A DNA stretch of 10,059 nt, taken from positions 1-10,059 of the forward strand of contig JAGNNG010000033.1 in NCBI GenBank assembly GCA_017990795.1. The letters are read 5' to 3'. Positions 1 to 5,899 of the stretch are shown here, in pieces (position 1 is the stretch's first letter; the number at the start of each line of letters is the position of its first letter). The stretch is from Deltaproteobacteria bacterium. Lineage in GTDB: Bacteria; Myxococcota_A; Polyangia; Palsa-1104; JAEUJZ01. The notes under the pieces were generated by a model. That model was given only the letters and a program-made list of their open reading frames with translations, did not search any database and was not told the origin of the DNA. A program made the position numbers and the translations under genes.

Positions 1-1
1 G

Positions 2-82
2 CTGCAGGTCGCGCAAAGGCTGCGCGAGCAGCAGCTAGCGTGGATAGATATCCTCGCCTCCCTGAGGGCAGGCACGCTGTAG
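2..82 (+). CDS. C-terminal end of an unidentified protein (partial, left edge)
   Basis: An open frame enters from the left edge and ends at TAG 80-82, giving 26 residues that end in LAWIDILASLRAGTL. The fragment is a charged, leucine-rich probable helix. It carries no motif that identifies the protein. It is read as a real gene end because codon use matches the neighbours and because a hairpin follows within about 10 bases of the stop. It converges on the STAND gene, with 42 bases between the two stop codons. It could still be a chance open frame, since only 81 bases are visible. Confidence 0.45.
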   Translation: MQVAQRLREQQLAWIDILASLRAGTL

Positions 83-92
83 GCGGCATCGC

Positions 93-133
93 GTAGCTGG
101 GAGCCCGTGACTGCTGGGCTGCTACTAGGTTTT
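93..133 (+). terminator. putative intrinsic terminator in the convergent gap
   Basis: GTAGC (93-97) and AGCCC (102-106) pair with GGGCT (116-120) and GCTAC (121-125). This gives a 10-bp stem with a 4-base bulge (98-101) and a 9-base loop. A short T run, TTTT, follows at 130-133 after the bases TAGG. The element lies between two convergent genes and its right arm touches the stop codon of the leftward gene (125-127). The U tract is short and offset, so termination of the rightward gene is plausible but not certain. The hairpin could also serve leftward transcripts, with a weaker tail. Confidence 0.4.
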
Positions 134-3052
134 AAGTCGACGTAGCAGCCAGCGAATCTCTTGGACCGTGGGATCGTGCATGGCTTCGCGCAGTGCCAGC
201 TCATCGGTTAGGTGGGCAATCGCTTCTTGATGCGGCGCGGAGCCCCGAGCAGGACGGGTAACCAGCAGAATCGTCGAGATAAGGTGCAGCGCGTCCGCCT
301 CGCCCCACTGGTAGCCACAGCCTGGAGCCGAGGCCATCGCCAGCGCATCTCGCGCATCGTTTTCTGCCGCAACCAAATCGTTGCGTCGCAGGTGCATGCC
401 GCCCCGCAGCAGCAGCAGCTCGATGCGATAGCAGCCCAGACCAATTTCAACGGCCATCGCCAGCGCCGTTCCCAGCGACGAGGCTGCTGCTTCATAGTGC
501 CCCAGCTCTAGTCGCTGTCGCGCTTGGCCTAGACCGCCACTGACTAGCACCTCGGCGTCGCCACTGCGGCTGGCAAACTGCAGCGCTCGATGCAGCGAGT
601 GCGCCGCCGGTTCGTGCAGACCTTCTCGACGCAGCGCTTCGCCCAGCAAGACGTCGCACTGCGCCAGATCCACTTCGCTGTGTTCCCGCTCGGCGCTCTG
701 GCGACTGCTCTCGATTAGAGTGCGGGCCCGTGCTTGCGCGCCGATGCGCAGGGCATGACGTGCTTGTTCTCGCTGCAGCCAAGCGCCCAGGCTTAGACCG
801 TCCCAGCGCATGGCCCGCAGCCAAGGCTGGTTGTGCAGCTGCAGCTCGACTTGGCGCAGGTAGACCTGACATAGCGCCGGGTCGCCTTTTAGCAGCAGCA
901 GCGCCGCCATCTCCAAAGCACCAATGACCTGTTCTGCATCCGAGGTCGCCAGCAGCAGCGCCAGGTGCGCCGTCTGTTCCGCTTGCTGGAGCCGTCCTGC
1001 CAGGCGATGAATACGCGCCTGCCTCGCCCAGCTTCCCGGCAGCGGTCCGGAGCCGATCGGCCACTGTCTCTGAGCCGTAACCAGCGCCGCTTCCAGCTGA
1101 CCCAAGATCCGCAGCGCCTCGGCTTCCCACGCTAGGAGGTGTGCGTATCGCCTCTGCCATCGCGGGTCGCGTAGGGCCAGCGCCGCCAGCGCCGGATAGA
1201 GTCGCCGCAGCAGTCCCAGCAGCCGTCGGGGCCGCCCCAGGTGCAGCACCATGTGTACGAAGCCGCCCAAGCGATGGCTCAGCACCGCAAAGGCAACATC
1301 AGGATGACCCGCACGCAGCAGCATGCCCAGCAGCTGCTCAAGCAGGTCGATTGCGCTTTCTCCTTGAGGCAGCACGGGAACATCGCCACCAGGGCTGTCG
1401 CTCTGCTCGGCTCCAGCGACGTCCTGACGGGGAATGTGGCCACCAGCGGTTGCCAGCCACTCGGTCAGTAGCTGCGTGCGCAGAAGGGGGTGCAGCACGA
1501 TCACTCGCTCACCGCTCGCGGTCGTAAGCAGCTGCAGCAGTCCCAGCCGCTCGAGATCTTGCAACCGGTCCAAGATGGAGGGCTTACACCAAGGCGCAGC
1601 GGGAAACAGGTTGCTCAGCTGAATCGGCGGTGCGAAAGCTCCTGGCGTGGGCATGACTGGAGGCGTCGCAGCGTCGTGGCTAGGGCGATCAGACTCTGCT
1701 ACGCGTAGCAGCGACTCCAAAGCGGCCAGTGGCAGCGGGCCCGGGACTAGCGCGCACAGATCGAGCAGGCGACGGTACTGCTCTCCCAATGCCTGCAGAT
1801 GAGCGCGCACCATGCGGGCCAAGTGCGTGCTTACTTCGCCCGAGGGTCCCTCGCTTGGCAGCTCGGCGTAGGTCACTGCGCGGGAGTCGCCCTGGTAGTA
1901 GGCAGTTAGGTAGCGACCCAAGAGCTCAACGCTTAGGGCATGCCCTGATAGCTCCGTTGCGCGCTGTTCTCCGTCGCTGTCCGTGCCACGATTGGCGCCG
2001 AGCATGCGAAGCAGATGCACGCCGTCACCACCCAGCAGCGGGGCTAGCTCGATCTGCGCGTAGCCAACGGGGCGCCATGCCTGTAAAGACGGAACAGTGC
2101 GCTCCAGCGTACACACCACTACTGCGGGACTGCCAGGCACCGCCAGCTCACGCAGCAGCGCCGCGAGATTCGGGTCACCTAGCTCGCCGGGATCGGTGGC
2201 TGGACTCAGTGCCGCCCACGTGTCAGAGACGGCAACACTCAGCGGGCTTGGCATTGCGCCGCCGACCTGCAGTCGCTCAAGACCATCTAGGACCAACAGC
2301 AACGGGAGGCTTCGGCGGCGCAGCGCGGACAGGAGCTGCAGGCGCGCGCGCTCTGCGATGGCTTGATCGCAGCCGCTTCGTCCCAGCGGGGCAGTGAGCG
2401 TCAGTGGTTGTTGGCCGCCTGCACCAATTGCGTAGTGCGCAGCCGCCAACATGAACGCGGTGACATCCGGGTCGTGCGTGAAGCTCCAATAAAAGGCGCC
2501 ACAGATGCCAGCGGTTGAAAAGTTGGCTGGGTCCAGTAGCCCTCGGTCGGTCAGCCAGCGCGACAGCAGCGCGCTTTTGCCCATGCCCATTGGACCGGTG
2601 ACAGAGATCACTCGTCCGCCAGCCTGCCAGTGTCGATCCAGAGCCCCCAGTTCGGCGGCGCGACCTACCCAAGTCGCGGTGCTGGGCAGCGGATGGCAGA
2701 CCTCCGGCCCGGAGATCGAGCCCAGCGCTGTGGGTTCACCGAGCAGTACCGGGAGTCCGTGCTCGATGGCGACCGACGCCGTTGCATCCTCTAGCAGCAG
2801 CGCGTGAGCAAAGGCCTGCAGGCGGTTGTTGTCCTGCAAGTGCGCAAGTAGCTGCTCAATTCGCTGCTCATGTGGCAGGTGTGCGGGGGCCACACGCCAC
2901 AGCTCAATTCCCAGGCTGACGCATGGCACTCCAAGCAGCGTCGGCGGGCATAGAGTTGGCAGCTGCATCCGCAAAAAGTTCAGCAAGGTCGCCTCGTCCT
3001 CGCCTTGTGCGCCGTGGTTCACCATCGCAGAGGCCCGCTCCGCTGGAGTCAT
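125..3052 (-). CDS. STAND-family NTPase with effector-associated-like N-terminus and TPR-like C-terminus
   Basis: Predicted cytosolic ATP-driven switch protein of 975 residues. The N-terminus (about 1-105) is a compact helical region. Its segment RIEQLLAHLQDNNRLQAFAH resembles effector-associated (death-like) adaptor domains. The NTPase core follows: Walker A GPMGMGKS (153-160), the family signature FYWSF (187-191), Walker B LLLVLDGLE (251-259, D256 and E259), a sensor-like strand VVVCTLER (311-318) and a GHALSVELLG motif (370-379) at the NB-ARC GxP position. A winged-helix-like region spans about 410-530 (HPLLRTQLL at 521-529). From about 630 to 960, helical repeats rich in small residues and Leu look like degenerate TPRs, the usual ligand-sensing part. 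Known STAND proteins oligomerise when their sensor binds a trigger. The start is firm: AAGGGG lies 5 bases upstream of ATG and overlaps the stop of the kinase gene, so the two are co-transcribed. No effector domain is fused. Family assignment is confident; trigger and output are unknown. Confidence 0.85.
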   Translation of the reverse strand: MTPAERASAMVNHGAQGEDEATLLNFLRMQLPTLCPPTLLGVPCVSLGIELWRVAPAHLPHEQRIEQLLAHLQDNNRLQAFAHALLLEDATASVAIEHGLPVLLGEPTALGSISGPEVCHPLPSTATWVGRAAELGALDRHWQAGGRVISVTGPMGMGKSALLSRWLTDRGLLDPANFSTAGICGAFYWSFTHDPDVTAFMLAAAHYAIGAGGQQPLTLTAPLGRSGCDQAIAERARLQLLSALRRRSLPLLLVLDGLERLQVGGAMPSPLSVAVSDTWAALSPATDPGELGDPNLAALLRELAVPGSPAVVVCTLERTVPSLQAWRPVGYAQIELAPLLGGDGVHLLRMLGANRGTDSDGEQRATELSGHALSVELLGRYLTAYYQGDSRAVTYAELPSEGPSGEVSTHLARMVRAHLQALGEQYRRLLDLCALVPGPLPLAALESLLRVAESDRPSHDAATPPVMPTPGAFAPPIQLSNLFPAAPWCKPSILDRLQDLERLGLLQLLTTASGERVIVLHPLLRTQLLTEWLATAGGHIPRQDVAGAEQSDSPGGDVPVLPQGESAIDLLEQLLGMLLRAGHPDVAFAVLSHRLGGFVHMVLHLGRPRRLLGLLRRLYPALAALALRDPRWQRRYAHLLAWEAEALRILGQLEAALVTAQRQWPIGSGPLPGSWARQARIHRLAGRLQQAEQTAHLALLLATSDAEQVIGALEMAALLLLKGDPALCQVYLRQVELQLHNQPWLRAMRWDGLSLGAWLQREQARHALRIGAQARARTLIESSRQSAEREHSEVDLAQCDVLLGEALRREGLHEPAAHSLHRALQFASRSGDAEVLVSGGLGQARQRLELGHYEAAASSLGTALAMAVEIGLGCYRIELLLLRGGMHLRRNDLVAAENDARDALAMASAPGCGYQWGEADALHLISTILLVTRPARGSAPHQEAIAHLTDELALREAMHDPTVQEIRWLLRRLKT

Positions 3053-3057
3053 TGCGG

Positions 3058-3063
3058 CCCCTT
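3058..3063 (-). promoter_or_regulatory. ribosome binding site of the STAND gene
   Basis: AAGGGG on the minus strand, 5 bases before the ATG at 3052-3050. It overlaps the TAA stop of the upstream histidine kinase gene (3064-3062). Ribosomes finishing the kinase would end on this site, which suggests translational coupling and fixes the STAND start. Confidence 0.7.
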
Positions 3064-4603
3064 ACTTGTCATACGCAAGCTCATGGGCCGGCTTGTGCGG
3101 CAGTTGGTGAGGTAGTTCGAGTGGCGCTTCATGAGGTTTCTCAACCATGGGGAGCGTTACGGTCACGCGCGTGCCTTGATGGCCTGCGCTGGCTACGCGT
3201 CCGGGAATGGGGGACTCTACAATCATCTGGCCGTTGTGCTGAGCGACGATGCTGCGACAGATACCAAGGCCCAGCCCGGTGCCGCGATCGCCCTTGGTGG
3301 TAAAAAACGGCTCGAAGATTCGGGGCAGGACATCGCTGGGAATGCCTTCTCCGTAATCGTCTACGAAGACCCGAATTTTGGGCGGGGACTCGACGGTATT
3401 TTCGGGGGCTGCCGTGGTGATATGAATGTGAATACCACCGCCTGGGTGTGTGGCGTCGAGCGCGTTACGCAGCAGGTTTACAAATACCTGCACCATCTTG
3501 TCGTGATTGATGCGCGCGATGGCTGGGCAATCTAGGCTTCGCTCGATGGTGCGCTGACGGAAAGCGGGGTCGAAGCGCAGGATCGATAGCGCCTCTTGTA
3601 CCGACAGGGAAACCGCTTCTTCTGACAGCTGAATCGTTTGCGGTGCGGGCTGGTTGGTCTGTGCCCGGGGCAGCACGCCGTGAACGCGCGAGAAGTCACG
3701 AATCTCCCCCACCAGACCGCCTAGTCGCGCACGAGCACTTAGGATGGCTGCAGTAAACAGTCGGATCTCGGTGTCGTCGGGGTAGCGGTCGCGAATCAGC
3801 TCTGCATAACTTAGGACCGAGAGCTGATTGCCAATCTCATGGGCGATCCCCGAGGCGACGCGGCCCACGGCGGCCATCCGCTCACTTTCCACCAGGCGTT
3901 CTTGCGCGGCGTGAATCTGCAGCAGCGCGACCGAGAGCGCCTGATTGTTGTTCTGCATCGCCGCAACCGTGCGTCGCAGCGTCGCTACCAAGTCGCCGCG
4001 ATCGATGGCATTGCGCACGACCAGCAGCACTTGCTCGGGGTCCCACGGCTTCTCGATGTACTGGAAAACACCACCGTCATTGACTGCGCGAACGACGGAT
4101 TCTTTATCGGCGTGGGTGGTTAGCAGGATGCGAACCGTGTCGGGAAACTCTTCCCGCAGCTTCGCCAGAAACGAGATGCCATCACCTTCGGAGATTGCTT
4201 GTTCACAGATGACCAGCGTCGGCTTTACTGACTCTGCATGCATCTGGAGCCGAGCCGTACTCGCGCAGCGAAAGCTTCTGACCGTGTAGTCCGGCTGACT
4301 TGCGAGCACGCCTGCCAAGTGCTCACTGGCAACTGGGTCTTCATCGACCAAAAAGATCAGATGCGGCTCTGGCTGCAAAAGCGCCCCCGGTACATCACGA
4401 GAGCCATCAATGCCCACCCGCGTAGGCCGAGCGTGGTTGCTTGTGGGGGAAGCTGCCACTTGACCGTTTTCAGAATGGGTCAAGTCCAGCTTTGGGGTCG
4501 CTGTGGGTCCCGATTCAGTCCGTAAAGCCGTGCTGTTCGCCGGGTTTCCCACCACGGTTCCAGCCAAACTTTCGGTAGTCGGTAAGCCAATCACCAGCGA
4601 CAT
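3062..4603 (-). CDS. soluble receiver-histidine kinase fusion with Glu at the phospho-acceptor site
   Basis: Cytosolic two-component protein of 513 residues with no membrane segment. A low-complexity leader (1-80) precedes a receiver domain (about 81-201): acidic cluster DED (87-89), switch Thr T162 in ILLTTHAD, and Lys K185 in EKPW. The β3 residue that normally accepts phosphate reads VICEQ, so Glu (E134) replaces Asp. A HisKA helix pair follows, with GIAHEIGNQL and phospho-acceptor H255. The HATPase domain (about 366-486) has N-box NLLRNA (N376, N380), G1 DYGEG (416-420), F-box FEPFF and G2 GTGLGLG (441-447). These are intact, so autophosphorylation looks possible. A His/Pro-rich tail (about 490-511) ends the protein. 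ATG 4603 is preferred because GAGG lies 6 bases upstream. ATG 4630, nine codons earlier in frame, has no visible ribosome site but cannot be excluded. The STAND gene follows 9 bases after the stop. No separate response regulator is visible. Confidence 0.88.
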   Translation of the reverse strand: MSLVIGLPTTESLAGTVVGNPANSTALRTESGPTATPKLDLTHSENGQVAASPTSNHARPTRVGIDGSRDVPGALLQPEPHLIFLVDEDPVASEHLAGVLASQPDYTVRSFRCASTARLQMHAESVKPTLVICEQAISEGDGISFLAKLREEFPDTVRILLTTHADKESVVRAVNDGGVFQYIEKPWDPEQVLLVVRNAIDRGDLVATLRRTVAAMQNNNQALSVALLQIHAAQERLVESERMAAVGRVASGIAHEIGNQLSVLSYAELIRDRYPDDTEIRLFTAAILSARARLGGLVGEIRDFSRVHGVLPRAQTNQPAPQTIQLSEEAVSLSVQEALSILRFDPAFRQRTIERSLDCPAIARINHDKMVQVFVNLLRNALDATHPGGGIHIHITTAAPENTVESPPKIRVFVDDYGEGIPSDVLPRIFEPFFTTKGDRGTGLGLGICRSIVAQHNGQMIVESPIPGRVASAGHQGTRVTVTLPMVEKPHEAPLELPHQLPHKPAHELAYDK

Positions 4604-4609
4604 ATCGAG

Positions 4610-4613
4610 CCTC
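4610..4613 (-). promoter_or_regulatory. ribosome binding site favouring the 4603 start
   Basis: GAGG on the minus strand, followed by CTCGAT and then ATG at 4603-4601. The alternative ATG at 4630 is preceded by TACCTCGGCG, with no purine-rich site. This favours the shorter 513-residue kinase. Confidence 0.45.
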
Positions 4614-4840
4614 ACGATACCGCGTTTCATCGCCGAGGTACAGCAAGCCAGCAGGTTCGGCTGTGTTCAAAATCACAAAACGACCCAGCGACGAAATCTG
4701 CGGCGCGCTGCGGGTAGACCTGCAGGTAGGTGCCGCTGCTGTTTTCAGAAAATTTGGGACCTGAGGCTCGCTGTTGCTTTTGCCTCTGGACTTGCCGCGC
4801 CTGCTCGGTCAGGCTTAGGTGTTGGTCTGCTCGTGCAGGC

Positions 4841-4857
4841 TGTCAAAGTCATTGACA
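4841..4857. repeat. inverted repeat TGTCAA-N5-TTGACA, candidate operator
   Basis: TGTCAA (4841-4846) and TTGACA (4852-4857) form a perfect 6-base inverted repeat with spacer AGTCA. A further TGACAA occurs at 4866-4871, and ACAATTGT (4855-4862) is a palindrome overlapping the right arm. The right arm is also a perfect -35 hexamer, so a bound protein could block the rightward promoter. The symmetry is seen directly; the operator role is inference. Confidence 0.4.
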
Positions 4858-4891
4858 ATTGTGCCTGACAAGATACTCTAACGATAATAAT
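4852..4891 (+). promoter_or_regulatory. putative promoter of the ATPase-Ser/Thr kinase operon
   Basis: A perfect -35 hexamer TTGACA lies at 4852-4857. The -10 is unclear. TACTCT (4874-4879) has 16-base spacing but only three matches. GATACT (4872-4877) has four matches at 14 bases. GATAAT (4883-4888) and AATAAT (4886-4891) have five matches each but sit too far from TTGACA; CTGACA (4865-4870) is 15 bases upstream of AATAAT. The local AT-richness in a GC-rich genome supports a promoter here, exact start unknown. Confidence 0.45.
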
Positions 4892-4912
4892 CGTAGTGCA
4901 ATTTACATTACG

Positions 4913-5899
4913 GTGGAGTCCAATCTGCAAACCCCGGTCCCCAGCCAGCGAATCCTGGTTATCGCTGCAGACCCTGCGCTTCGAGAAAAGCTGGCGGCGG
5001 CGGTTCAGGCTGGCGGCGGTATCCCGATTCGCGTCGCAGGTCTCTCTGCAATCGAGACGCCACAGGTGCAACAGCGCCTGGTCGTCTTTGCATGGGATGG
5101 TCGCGTCGAGGAACTGAATGCGCTTACTGCGCGCATGCGGGACTCGGCGCAGCTGGTCGCCCTAGTTCCGCAGCGAACGCTAGGTGAGCAGATGGCACTG
5201 CTGCAGGACCCCCACTGCAATCACATCATCACCTCAGATGACCGAGGCATGTGGCTGCTGCAGGTTACGGTGCAGAAGTTTGTCTCCGGGGACTTGTTCG
5301 GGGTCGAAAAGTATCTGCCGGCTGGCGCTGAAGTGCACCTGACGCGACTGCGCGACTACCAAGGTCGTCAGAGCGCGATTGATGAAGTGCTCGACTTTGC
5401 CGACAAGGCGGGTGTTCGCAGCCAAGTGCGAGCCTCGATCGGTCAGGTCTGCGAAGAACTGCTGATGAACGCGCTTTACGACGCGCCAGTCGACGAAGAT
5501 GGCGCACGACTGTTTGAGCACGTAGACCTGAAAGAGCGCCTCTCGAAGCTGTCGCCTCGTCCGGTTTCCATTCGTTATGCGCTGGCGGACGATCAGTTTG
5601 CCATCTCGGTACGCGACCGGTTCGGCGGGCTCGGCAAAGACGTCATCTTGCGCTTTATTAACAAGTGCCTGCGTCAGGACAACCAGATCGACCGCAAGAC
5701 TTATGGCGCTGGGCTGGGTCTGTATCTGATTGCCAATGCCGCGACTCATTACATCGTGAACATTGCCCCGGGTGTTGCCACGGAGGTGGTGTGTACGTTT
5801 GACCGTACCGGGAGCCGTCGTGACAAGCGGCTTCGGGCCTTGTCAGTGTTTTTGTATCCCGGGGCCGCCCCGGCTCAGCCCAAGGCGGGTAAGGGCTAG
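4913..5899 (+). CDS. pseudo-receiver fused to GHKL ATPase domain (anti-sigma/RsbW-like)
   Basis: Predicted cytosolic regulator of 328 residues. The N-terminal part (about 12-125) has a receiver-like pattern of strands and helices (ILVIAADPALREKL) but lacks every active-site residue. The acidic pair is AA at 18-19, β3 reads LVVFAW with no acceptor Asp in place, β4 lacks the switch Thr, and β5 reads NHIITSD with no Lys. The C-terminal part is a GHKL ATP-binding fold: N-box EELLMNALYDAP (N186), G1 VRDRFGGLG (D235), G2 GAGLGLYLI (265-273). There is no HisKA helix pair or phospho-acceptor His, so it resembles RsbW/SpoIIAB-type serine kinases or anti-sigma factors more than sensor kinases. GTG 4913 is chosen because the upstream in-frame TTG (4859) lies just after the -35 hexamer. 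No clear ribosome site precedes it. Its stop abuts the Ser/Thr kinase gene, so the two likely work together. Confidence 0.75.
   Translation: MESNLQTPVPSQRILVIAADPALREKLAAAVQAGGGIPIRVAGLSAIETPQVQQRLVVFAWDGRVEELNALTARMRDSAQLVALVPQRTLGEQMALLQDPHCNHIITSDDRGMWLLQVTVQKFVSGDLFGVEKYLPAGAEVHLTRLRDYQGRQSAIDEVLDFADKAGVRSQVRASIGQVCEELLMNALYDAPVDEDGARLFEHVDLKERLSKLSPRPVSIRYALADDQFAISVRDRFGGLGKDVILRFINKCLRQDNQIDRKTYGAGLGLYLIANAATHYIVNIAPGVATEVVCTFDRTGSRRDKRLRALSVFLYPGAAPAQPKAGKG

Larger units (their letters stand above)
4604..4912. other. divergent intergenic region
   Basis: This 309-base stretch separates two divergent signalling operons. No convincing gene is seen in it. Its right end (about 4841-4912) is more AT-rich and holds an inverted repeat and rightward promoter elements. 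A leftward promoter for the kinase-STAND operon must lie here or nearby, but I found no clear -35/-10 pair for it. If the kinase starts at 4630, the region shortens to 282 bases. Confidence 0.6.

Noticed and set aside
492..1160. Long open frame overlapping the STAND gene (222 residues, minus strand)
   Set aside because: It is a shadow frame in GC-rich coding DNA. Its product is Ala/Gly/Arg/Ser-rich with no motif, while the overlapping frame has a full NTPase with TPR-like repeats.
1729..2397. Long plus-strand open frame antisense to the STAND NTPase core
   Set aside because: Arg/Ala/Pro-rich product with no recognisable fold; it lies opposite the conserved NTPase core of the STAND gene, so its openness follows from codon bias.
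4765..4778. Sigma-54-like element (GG then TTGCT) in the intergenic region
   Set aside because: The GG to GC spacing is one base short of the strict sigma-54 requirement and the -24 box is poor.
4859..4912. TTG start extending the pseudo-receiver protein by 18 residues
   Set aside because: The TTG lies immediately after the -35 hexamer, so it would be upstream of the likely transcript start, and the extra residues are not part of the receiver-like fold.
4745..5071. Minus-strand open frame across the intergenic region and into the ATPase gene
   Set aside because: It covers the promoter elements and overlaps the pseudo-receiver coding region; no ribosome site or motif supports it.
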